Shown piece by piece: positions 1 to 5,328 of a stretch of DNA of 5,778 nucleotides. Both the position numbers and the translations under genes were made by a program. The notes beneath the pieces were generated by a model. It saw nothing but the letters and a program-made list of their open reading frames with translations. It had not been told where the DNA came from and searched no databases. The stretch covers positions 1-5,778 of the forward strand of contig JAOPUQ010000078.1 in assembly GCA_025963425.1 (NCBI GenBank), in the 5' to 3' direction. This DNA is from Modestobacter sp. GTDB lineage: Bacteria; Actinomycetota; Actinomycetes; Mycobacteriales; Geodermatophilaceae. Each line of letters opens with the position of its first letter. Within the stretch, counting starts at the first letter, position 1.

Positions 1-239
1 CGCTGGTCGAGGACCCCGGTCGGCTCGACATCACCCGCGGCGCGCTGGGCCACCTGGCGTTCGGGCACGGGGTGCACCACTGCCTGGGCGCCCCGCTGGC
101 CCGGATGGAGATGACCATCGCGTTCCCGGCCCTGCTGCGCCGCTTCCCGCAGCTCACCCTGGCGGTGCCGTTCGAGGAGATCGGCTTCCGCCCCCACCAC
201 TTCATCTACGGCCTGCAGTCGCTCCCGGTCACCTGGTGA
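1..239 (+). CDS. Cytochrome P450, C-terminal part (5' end outside window)
   Basis: This is the last 78 codons of a cytochrome P450, read from base 3 to the TGA at 237-239. The heme-binding loop FGHGVHHCLG lies at fragment residues 20-29, and its cysteine (codon 81-83) is the proximal heme-iron ligand. It continues into APLARME, the usual start of the L helix in bacterial class I P450s. The remainder (LLRRFPQL, then a C-terminal strand ending in LPVTW) matches the normal P450 C-terminus, so this end looks intact. P450s insert one oxygen atom from O2 into a substrate using electrons from a ferredoxin. The ferredoxin gene begins 16 bp downstream and is the likely partner. The substrate-recognition regions are outside the window, so neither substrate nor CYP family can be named. 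Confidence 0.95.
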   Translation, partial: LVEDPGRLDITRGALGHLAFGHGVHHCLGAPLARMEMTIAFPALLRRFPQLTLAVPFEEIGFRPHHFIYGLQSLPVTW

Positions 240-240
240 C

Positions 241-246
241 GGAGGA
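241..246 (+). promoter_or_regulatory. Ribosome binding site for the ferredoxin gene
   Basis: GGAGGA starts one base after the P450 stop codon and lies 9 nt before the GTG at 256. It fixes that GTG as the start of the ferredoxin gene. It also suggests that ribosomes finishing the P450 re-initiate on the ferredoxin. Confidence 0.75.
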
Positions 247-255
247 GCGAGCCTC

Positions 256-453
256 GTGAGGGTCGCCGCCGACCGCGAGGTGTGCATCGGATCCGGGAAC
301 TGCGTCTTCACCGCCAATGACGTGTTCGACCAGGACGACGATGAGGGCCTCGTCGTCCTGCTCACCGCGGAGGTCGGTCCCCGGGACGCCGACGCCGTCC
401 GCGACGCCGTCGCGCACTGCCCCTCCGGAGCGCTGCGAATCATCGAGGACTGA
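256..453 (+). CDS. 3Fe-4S ferredoxin, P450 redox partner
   Basis: A 65-residue acidic ferredoxin starting at GTG 256. Cysteines at residues 10, 16 and 54 form the pattern C-x5-C ... CP (CIGSGNC, then HCPSGAL). This is the arrangement of the small actinobacterial 3Fe-4S ferredoxins that feed electrons to P450s. The position that would hold the second cysteine of a CxxCxxC 4Fe-4S motif is Ser13, which favours a 3Fe-4S cluster. The length is normal for the family (about 62-70 residues), with no signal peptide, so the protein should be cytoplasmic. It sits directly behind a P450 gene with its own strong Shine-Dalgarno site, so the two are almost certainly one operon. No ferredoxin reductase gene is visible in the window. 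Confidence 0.93.
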   Translation: MRVAADREVCIGSGNCVFTANDVFDQDDDEGLVVLLTAEVGPRDADAVRDAVAHCPSGALRIIED

Positions 454-531
454 TCTGCGGCGGCCTCGCCCACCAGGCCACGTCCGGGGAGCAGCTGTTC
501 GACATCTCCGCGGGCGGGCCGGAGGCCTGCT

Positions 532-560
532 CGACGTGGGTTCTCAGCAACGAATCTAAT
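532..560 (+). promoter_or_regulatory. Candidate sigma70-type promoter before the DHFR-like gene
   Basis: TCGACG (532-537) and TCTAAT (555-560) are separated by 17 bp. They match the -35 consensus TTGACA at 4 of 6 and the -10 consensus TATAAT at 5 of 6. The -10 lies in a short AT-richer patch within the GC-rich spacer 454-625. Transcription would start near 567, about 60 nt before the ATG at 626. I see no other gene or stable structure in this spacer. The prediction rests on motif match alone. Confidence 0.3.
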
Positions 561-625
561 CCTCGTACGCCTTCGGCACCGAGACCGCCTAGAACGCCTC
601 GTTCACCGGGACGGTCTACCTCGGC

Positions 626-1150
626 ATGAGCGTCGACGGGTTCATCGCCCGCCTCGACGGCGACCTCTCCTGGCTCACCGGCGGCGCCGACGCGGGCGGC
701 CCACCCGACGACGGCGCCCTCGGCGACTTCGGCTTCTCGGCATTCGTCTCCGGCGTCGACGCGCTGATGATGGGCCGTGCGACCTATGACGTCATCGCTC
801 CGATGGCCGATTGGCCGTACCAGGGCAAGCCGGTGCACGTGCTCAGCAGGACACTCGCGCCCGGCGCTGATCCACGCATCGTCGTGCACACGTCATTCGA
901 GGAGGCGGTGGCGGCGCTGACCGCGTCCGGGTACCGGCGGGTGTACGTCGACGGCGGCCGAACGGTGCACACCTTCCTCGCCGCGGGGCTGATCTCCGAC
1001 CTGACGCTCTCTCGCGTCCCGGTTCTCATCGGCACCGGCCACACGCCCTTCGGCGAGCTGCCGACGGACGTGGCGCTCGAGCACGAGCGCACCGAGGTCT
1101 TCCCGGGCGGCATGGTGCAGAGCACCTACCGGGTGCGCCGGCGACCGTGA
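626..1150 (+). CDS. RibD C-terminal / DHFR-like family protein (5' end uncertain)
   Basis: 174 codons from the first in-frame ATG to TGA 1148-1150. Family marks of the RibD_C/DHFR-like fold are clear: SVDGFIA near the start (residues 2-8), VDALMMGRATYDVI (44-57), and a glycine-rich stretch VYVDGGRTVHTFLAAGLISD (106-125) that resembles the NADP-binding part of the fold, followed by VPVLIGTGHTPF. The family includes riboflavin-pathway reductases and many stand-alone reductases of unknown substrate, so a cytoplasmic NAD(P)H-dependent reductase is the most that can be said. The codons just upstream, in frame (about 599-625), read SFTGTVYLG, which looks like the family's first beta strand. No ATG, GTG or TTG occurs between the TAG at 590-592 and 626, and no good Shine-Dalgarno site precedes 626. 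The gene may therefore be 5'-truncated, or the protein may start late. Confidence 0.8.
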   Translation: MSVDGFIARLDGDLSWLTGGADAGGPPDDGALGDFGFSAFVSGVDALMMGRATYDVIAPMADWPYQGKPVHVLSRTLAPGADPRIVVHTSFEEAVAALTASGYRRVYVDGGRTVHTFLAAGLISDLTLSRVPVLIGTGHTPFGELPTDVALEHERTEVFPGGMVQSTYRVRRRP

Positions 1151-1252
1151 CGGCCGGGATGCGGGAGCCAGCGCAGCCGGACACGCGCCCCAGCGGATCG
1201 GACGAGCCGCCAGGCGGTGGAGTCACCAGGCCCTGTCCCGTCGATGCTGACG

Positions 1253-1266
1253 GTCGGCGCGCCGAC
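1253..1266. repeat. 14-bp perfect palindrome upstream of the DoxX remnant
   Basis: GTCGGCGCGCCGAC is a perfect palindrome ending 18 bp before the ATG at 1285 and just ahead of a Shine-Dalgarno-like AGGGAGA (1270-1276). Its place suggests an old operator or a leader hairpin for the doxX-like gene. GC-rich palindromes also arise by chance in such DNA. Confidence 0.3.
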
Positions 1267-1284
1267 GACAGGGAGACCGCAGCG

Positions 1285-1708
1285 ATGCGAGCGACGACGT
1301 CGATGCAGGGCACGATCTCGGGGCCCGACCCACGGCAGTGGCACCGGCCCCTGCTACTACGACTTCGGCGGCAGCCTCGCCGGAGTCGGGCGGCTCTTCG
1401 CGGAGGCCGACGTCCCGCTCGCCTCCCTCACCGGGCCGGCCAACGTGCTCTTCGAACTCGTCGGCGGCATCGCGATGATCCTCGGCGCCGCCGTGCCGGT
1501 CATCGGCGTGTTGATGGCGCTGAACATGGCCGGCGCCTGGACCTTCGTGCACACCAGCGGCCTGTTCGCCATGGATCACAACGGCCCCGAACTGGTCATC
1601 GCGCTCGGCCTGCTCAGCCTAATCCTCGCCGTGACCGGCTCGGGCCGCTTCGGGCTCGACCACCTGATCGTCCGGCGCCTCCGCCGGACGTCCCAGACCA
1701 CGCCCTGA
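1285..1708 (+). pseudogene. DoxX-family membrane protein, N-terminus destroyed
   Basis: From about 1355 (YYDFGGSLAG) to TGA 1706-1708 the sequence encodes about 117 residues typical of the DoxX family. FELVGGIAMILGA is the family's hallmark second membrane segment. It is followed by ALNMAGAWTFVH, an LFAMDHNGPELVIALGLLSLIL segment and the terminal GSGRFGLDHL. The expected first membrane helix is missing. A plausible original start exists: ATG 1285 with AGGGAGA 8 nt upstream, reading MRATTSMQGTISG. That lies in a different frame from the DoxX body, and no hydrophobic stretch links them. The body's own frame has an ATG at 1217, but its first 45 residues are Arg-rich and unlike DoxX. A deletion with frame change between about 1320 and 1355 fits best. 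Known DoxX proteins are small four-helix membrane proteins. This copy is probably not functional. Confidence 0.75.
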
Positions 1709-1752
1709 CGGCTCCACCATCGCCTGCGCGACATTCGACGATCCGCCAGGGG

Positions 1753-2046
1753 CAGGTGCGCGACGCGCGCATCGGCCTCGCCCACATCTCTCCCAGGGCA
1801 TGCACATCGGCACGATGCGGACGCATCTGCTCGATCAGGGGAACGCCTCCTCGAACTGCTGGCCGGCATCGCACGTGGCACCAACGACCGGCGTAGCGCT
1901 CAGGCCAGGCGGGGAGCCGACGACGCACCAGGGGCGGTCGAGGCGATCTACCCGGACGCGAAGATCGGTGAGATCACCGAGGGGCGAACGACGTCCAGAA
2001 GCAGGTCATCGCCACCCAGGTCTTCGGACGAGACATCACCGGCTGA
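1753..2046 (+). pseudogene. Acyl-CoA dehydrogenase C-terminal remnant, multiply frameshifted
   Basis: No long open frame explains this stretch, but family-like segments run through all three frames in the right order. QVRDARIGLAHI (1753-1788) is followed in another frame by SQGMHIGTMRTHLLDQGNAS (1791-1850), then LLELLAGIA (1847-1873) and VEAIYPDAKIGEITEG (1937-1984). After one missing base in the G run at about 1981-1984 comes ANDVQKQVIATQVFGRD (1987-2034) up to TGA 2044-2046. DAKIGEITEG(A/T)N followed by a Q-rich helix is the C-terminal signature of acyl-CoA dehydrogenases (the usual form is DAKI..IYEGTN.IQ), and the earlier pieces fit the preceding helices of that domain. The N-terminal flavin domain is absent. 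The final segment is recognised confidently, the first ones less so. The reading frame cannot yield an enzyme. Confidence 0.65.
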
Positions 2047-2130
2047 CTCCCACCCCTGAAGTAGCCCGCCAGTACGGCCCCCTCACCACCGGTGTTCGGG
2101 ATCGATGACGGCTTTCGACCTCCCCCGCGA

Positions 2131-2839
2131 TTAGGGTCGGGGCAGCCTGGCGTGATGTGGGTTGAACGATTCAGCAGGCCGTGGGGTAAACGGGTACGAG
2201 CTCGGAGCTGGGCCGGTGGCGGCGGCTCGCTTGGCGGCGCGGTCAGAGACCAGGCCGGCGATCGCGCAGTGTGTCTCGGCGTAGTCCTGATGGCGCCCAG
2301 TCCAGCGCTGCAAGGGGCGCCATTGACCCAGCTCGGCATTGGCGTATTCGACGGCGATCCGCCGGGAGGATTGGCGGCGCTTGGCCTGCCGCCAGCCGTG
2401 CTGTTCGGTGATCGTCCTTTGTCGAGGTTCTTCGGCCTGCGGGGCGGAGCGCTCACCTGGTCTGAGAACTCGTTGGCCCCGGTAGCCTTCGTCCACCTCG
2501 GCTTTCACCTGTGGGTGGAGCCGGAACTGCTCGGCGATGCCCTCGGTGCGCATTGCCGTCTGGTCGTGCATCCGGCCTGGCCTCACCGCCCCGCACCATA
2601 GGGTCCGTCCTTCGCCATGGCTGATAGTGGTGGTCTTGATCGTGTTCTGTTTGCGCTCGTCGGAGACGCAGGCGGCCCGCCCGGGGCGCTCGGCCAGCAG
2701 CGGCCTGACCTTGCCGATCGCTCGGCCGATCGTGGAAGACCTGACCTCGTAGATCACGCCGAGGGCCTCGTGGATCAATCCGGTGCGCAGGTACACCAAG
2801 ATGCTCCCGCGACAGCCCGCAGAAGGCGACATGGGACAT
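2131..2839 (-). mobile_element. Degenerate IS5-type transposase remnant
   Basis: Minus-strand transposase of the IS5-like DDE group common in actinomycetes. It begins with MSHVAFCGLSREHL at 2839, switches frame near 2800 into LVYLRTGLIHEALG, and continues with SSTIGRAIGKVRPLLAER, KQNTIKTTTISHGEGRTLW, RPGRMHDQTAMRTEGIAEQF, VKAEVDEGYRG and WRPLQRWTG to TAA 2131-2133. At about 2686, LLAER joins directly to PGRAACVS. The usual intervening segment with the first catalytic Asp (a DGT-type motif) is missing. The later Asp in VDEGYRG and the Glu in AVEYANAEL remain. Around 2455 the frame slips: ANEFSDQVSAPPRRPKN is readable in the neighbouring frame, and the main frame resumes near TEQHGW. I could not find convincing terminal inverted repeats or a target duplication. 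The element is a dead fragment. Confidence 0.8.
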
Positions 2840-2919
2840 GGCCGCGCGGGCCTGACCAGGGTTGCACACCTCAACACCGAGCCGGCCATCAGCACGTCAC
2901 TGCCTGCGTGGAGACACTG

Positions 2920-3273
2920 TCAGCAGGGCTGCCACAGCTCGACCCGATTGCCCTCAGGATCGGTGACCCAGCCGAATCGACCGACACCCTCCATGTCCTG
3001 GGTCGCTTGGGCCACGTCCACTCCCTTGGCGCGCAATTGCGCGAGCATCGCGTCCAGGTCGCGGACACGGAAGTTGAGCATGGTCTGCTGGGCGCGGGAG
3101 CCGAAGTACTCGGTCTCGGACTCGAACGTCGCGAACACTGTCACCCCGGCTTCCTGACGCCACAGGCCGTTCTCATCGGCGCCCAGTCCCAGGAAATTGC
3201 GGTACCACGCACCCAGAGCCATCGGATCGGCGGCCCGCAGGAAGTATCCGCCAACTCCAAGCACACGCTCCAT
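2920..3273 (-). CDS. Glyoxalase/VOC-fold protein
   Basis: 117 residues from ATG 3273 to TGA 2920-2922. The single vicinal-oxygen-chelate module is clear: LGVGGYFLRAADPMALGAWY (residues 5-24), a NFLGLG turn, QTMLNFRVRDLDAML (63-77) and the closing GWVTDPEGNRVELWQP (101-116). In that last motif Glu112 is the usual metal-ligand position. The frame stays open to a TTG at 3321, but those 16 extra residues are Gly/Asp-rich and unlike the family, so ATG 3273 is chosen even though no clear Shine-Dalgarno site precedes it. VOC proteins include glyoxalase I, dioxygenases and antibiotic-resistance proteins. The first ligand position carries Gly-Gly rather than His or Gln, so a classical glyoxalase I role is doubtful. 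It is divergent from the MDR gene across 77 bp. Substrate unknown. Confidence 0.87.
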   Translation of the reverse strand: MERVLGVGGYFLRAADPMALGAWYRNFLGLGADENGLWRQEAGVTVFATFESETEYFGSRAQQTMLNFRVRDLDAMLAQLRAKGVDVAQATQDMEGVGRFGWVTDPEGNRVELWQPC

Positions 3274-3337
3274 TTCGCCATCTTGCCCGGCCGCATCGCC
3301 CGCTCCGACACCCTGTCTCAATCGCGGGGGAACTCGT

Positions 3338-3343
3338 TAGCCT
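3338..3343 (+). promoter_or_regulatory. -10 box of a probable leaderless promoter
   Basis: TAGCCT matches the actinobacterial -10 pattern TANNNT and is followed by 7 nt and then the ATG at 3351, so transcription could begin at the start codon itself. The only purine-rich candidate ribosome site, GGGGGAA (3326-3332), lies 18 nt from the ATG, too far for normal use. A weak -35 candidate lies near 3314-3319. The 77-bp gap must also hold the promoter for the divergent VOC gene. Confidence 0.5.
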
Positions 3344-3350
3344 CGGCGTC

Positions 3351-4322
3351 ATGCGAGCCGTACAGATCACCCGCTTCGGCGGCCCCGAGGTCCTCGACGT
3401 CGTCGACCTGCCCGAGCCGGTTCCCGCCGACGGCGAGCAGCTCTACGACGTCACCTCGTCGGGCGTCAATTTCGCTGATACACACCAGATCGAGAACAGC
3501 TACCTGGCGCCCCAGGAGCTGCCGCTGGTCCCGGGCGCGGAGTTCGTCGGCACTCCGGTCGGCGGCGGCCCGCGGGTGGTCGGCCTGCTGGCCGGCGGCG
3601 GGTACGCGCAGCGGGTGGCCGCGCACCCGCGGCTGACCTGGCCGGTGCCCGACGGGGTGACCGACGAGCAGGCGCTGGCCGTCGTCCTGCAGGGCGCGAC
3701 CGCCTGGCACCTGCTGAAGACCTCCACGCACTTCTCCCCCGGCGAGTCCGTCGTCGTCATCGCCGGCGCCGGCGGCGTGGGCAGCCTGGCGATCCAGCTG
3801 GCCAAGCGCTGGGGCGCCGGCCGGGTCATCGCCACCGCCTCCAGCGCCGACAAGCGCGCGCTGTGCGAGGAGCTGGGCGCCGACGCCACCGTCGACCCCG
3901 CGCTCGCCGAGGACGACCCGAAGACCTTCACCGCCGCGCTGCGCGAGGCCAACGGCGGGAACAAGGTCGACGTCGTCCTGGAGATGACCGGCGGCAACGT
4001 CTTCGACGGCGCCCTCTCGGCGCTGGCCCCCTTCGGCAGGCTGGCCGCCTACGGCATGGCCGGCCGCGTGCCGCCGAAGCCGGTCCAGCCGCCGTCGCTG
4101 ATGGGCACCAGCCGGGCGGTCGTCGGCTTCTGGCTCGCGCACTGCTTCACCCGCCCGGCCATGCTGGACGACGCGATGGGCGAGCTGTTGCCGCTCGTCG
4201 CCGACGGTGCGCTGAAGCCGGTCTCCGGTGGCCGCTACCCGCTGTCGGCCGTGCGGGAGGCCCACCAGGACCTGCTGGCCCGCCGCACCACCGGCAAGCT
4301 CGTTCTCGACCCGCGCCGCTGA
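3351..4322 (+). CDS. NADPH:quinone oxidoreductase-like MDR-family enzyme
   Basis: 323 residues, a normal length for the quinone-oxidoreductase branch of the medium-chain dehydrogenase/reductase (MDR) superfamily. An N-terminal GroES-like domain (MRAVQITRFGGPEVLDVVDL, then SSGVNFADTHQIENSY and PLVPGAEFVG at residues 59-67) leads to DGVTDEQALAVVLQGATAWH. The Rossmann cofactor motif VVVIAGAGGVGSLAIQLAK follows at 134-152. The C-terminus, GKLVLDP, is standard. The cysteine and histidine ligands of zinc-dependent alcohol dehydrogenases are absent, so a zinc-free NAD(P)H-dependent reductase of quinones or enones is expected, in the cytoplasm. The start is the first ATG and coincides with a likely leaderless promoter. 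The gene converges on the VWA gene across a doubled palindrome. Natural substrate unknown. Confidence 0.92.
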   Translation: MRAVQITRFGGPEVLDVVDLPEPVPADGEQLYDVTSSGVNFADTHQIENSYLAPQELPLVPGAEFVGTPVGGGPRVVGLLAGGGYAQRVAAHPRLTWPVPDGVTDEQALAVVLQGATAWHLLKTSTHFSPGESVVVIAGAGGVGSLAIQLAKRWGAGRVIATASSADKRALCEELGADATVDPALAEDDPKTFTAALREANGGNKVDVVLEMTGGNVFDGALSALAPFGRLAAYGMAGRVPPKPVQPPSLMGTSRAVVGFWLAHCFTRPAMLDDAMGELLPLVADGALKPVSGGRYPLSAVREAHQDLLARRTTGKLVLDPRR

Positions 4323-4323
4323 C

Positions 4324-4371
4324 GGGCTTTCGGTACCGAAAGCCCCGGGCTTTCGGTACCGAAAGCCCGGG
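4324..4371. terminator. Two tandem copies of one palindrome, probable bidirectional terminator
   Basis: The 22-bp perfect palindrome at 4324-4345, with core CTTTCGGTACCGAAAG, is repeated exactly at 4347-4368 after a single C. The second copy extends to a 28-bp perfect palindrome (4344-4371). Centres are 23 bp apart. Each copy can fold into its own hairpin (9-bp stem, GUAC loop). Because each equals its own reverse complement, the two can also pair with each other as one long stem. The unit fills the space between the MDR stop (4320-4322) and the VWA stop (4372-4374), so it is symmetric for both converging transcripts. No T-run follows, which is common for terminators in high-GC actinobacteria. 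A dispersed genomic repeat or protein-binding site is also possible. Confidence 0.7.
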
Positions 4372-5328
4372 TCAGAGCAGCCGGTTGGTCCAGAGCAGCG
4401 AGGCGACGACGCCGAGGAAGGCGAACAGCAACCCGCCCCGGACGAACCAGGGGCTGATGTCCTGCGGCTCGGTCGTGTAGCCGATCTGGCTGCCCAGGTC
4501 CTCGTAGACCTGTTCCAGCTCCGCGGCGCTGGCCGCCTCGCTGTAGCTGCCGCCGGTGTCGTTGGCGATCTGCTCCAGCGTGGCGCGGTCGACCGGCACC
4601 GGCACCGTCTCCCCGTCGAGGTTCAGGGTGCCGTAGTCGGTGCCGAAGGCGATCGTGGACACCGGCACCTGCACGCCGTTGGCCGCGTCGACGGCCTGGG
4701 TGGCCTCCCGGCCCACCGTGCTGTAGCCGTCGGAGAGCAGCACGATGCGGGCCGGCGGGAGGTCCTCGGGGCTGGCGTCCAGCGAGGACTGGAAGTTCTG
4801 GATGGCCGTCAGCGAGGTGAAGATCGCGTCGCCGATGGCGGTGGACTCGGCGAGCTGCAGGTTGTCGATGGCGGTGGTGACCGAGTCGCGTTCGGTGGTG
4901 GGCGAGACGACGGTGGTCGCCGAGCCGGCGAAGGACACCAGCCCCAGATTGATCCGGGCCGGCAGCACCCGCACGAACTCCTTGGCCGCGGTCTGCATCG
5001 CCGAGAACCGGTCGGGCTCGATGTCGGTGGCCCGCATGGACAGCGACACGTCGACCGCCATGATCACCGTCGCCCGCTCCCGCGGCACCCGAACCTCGGT
5101 GCTGGGCACCGCAAGAGAGGCCACCAGCGCCGCCAGGCCCAGCGACACCAGCCCGAAGGCCGTATGCCGGCGCCAGCCGGCGCGCCGGGGCACCAGGGAG
5201 CCGAGCAGCGCCACGTTGGTGAAGCGCGCGGCGTACCGGGCGCGGCGCAGCTGCAGCACCACGTAGAGCGCGGCGACGGCGGCGACCGCGAGCAGGCCAA
5301 GCAGCCACCAGGGGGCCTGGAACGTCAT
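4372..5328 (-). CDS. Membrane-anchored VWA-domain protein (BatA-like)
   Basis: 318 residues. The N-terminus (PWWLLGLLAVAAVAALYVVLQLRRARYAARFTN written in two parts: a membrane segment at about 7-25, then a basic stretch) is the BatA-type leader. A second membrane segment spans about 56-74 and a third about 296-313. Between the last two lies an extracytoplasmic von Willebrand A domain with a full metal-ion adhesion (MIDAS) set: DVSLS at 93-97, Thr163 in ESTAIGD and Asp200 in LLSDG. Such proteins bind partners through the divalent metal. The ATG (5326-5328) overlaps the stop of the upstream DUF58 gene as ATGA and has a strong ribosome site. The order DUF58-VWA matches M. tuberculosis Rv1480-Rv1481 behind moxR1, where a MoxR ATPase is thought to act as chaperone. 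Precise function is unknown. Confidence 0.93.
   Translation of the reverse strand: MTFQAPWWLLGLLAVAAVAALYVVLQLRRARYAARFTNVALLGSLVPRRAGWRRHTAFGLVSLGLAALVASLAVPSTEVRVPRERATVIMAVDVSLSMRATDIEPDRFSAMQTAAKEFVRVLPARINLGLVSFAGSATTVVSPTTERDSVTTAIDNLQLAESTAIGDAIFTSLTAIQNFQSSLDASPEDLPPARIVLLSDGYSTVGREATQAVDAANGVQVPVSTIAFGTDYGTLNLDGETVPVPVDRATLEQIANDTGGSYSEAASAAELEQVYEDLGSQIGYTTEPQDISPWFVRGGLLFAFLGVVASLLWTNRLL

Noticed and set aside
566..590. CTTCGGCACCGAG as a degenerate copy of the 4324-4371 palindrome
   Set aside because: The match is partial, the symmetry is broken, and such GC-rich strings are frequent here.
1753..1788. QVRDARIGLAHI as a thiolase C-terminal remnant
   Set aside because: Thiolases do have a similar QV..AR.GLAHN motif, but no glycine-rich continuation follows and the downstream pieces fit an acyl-CoA dehydrogenase instead.
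1147..1896. A 249-codon plus-strand open frame
   Set aside because: Its product is rich in Arg and Pro with no domain, and it crosses the DoxX body and the ACAD remnant in the wrong frame. Only its short stretches at about 1285-1330 and 1753-1788 belong to decayed genes.
2092..2601. A 169-codon plus-strand open frame
   Set aside because: It is the antisense of the transposase remnant, whose minus-strand protein has clear family motifs.
2047..2930. Terminal inverted repeats or a target duplication around the transposase remnant
   Set aside because: I compared the sequence outside both ends by eye and found only short, poor matches, so no element boundaries are claimed.
2617..3636. A 339-codon plus-strand open frame
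   Set aside because: It is antisense to the transposase and VOC genes and then overlaps the MDR gene in the wrong frame. No domain is recognisable.
3318..4265. A 315-codon minus-strand open frame
   Set aside because: It is a shadow of the MDR gene, common in high-GC DNA. Its composition is low-complexity Gly/Arg/Ala.
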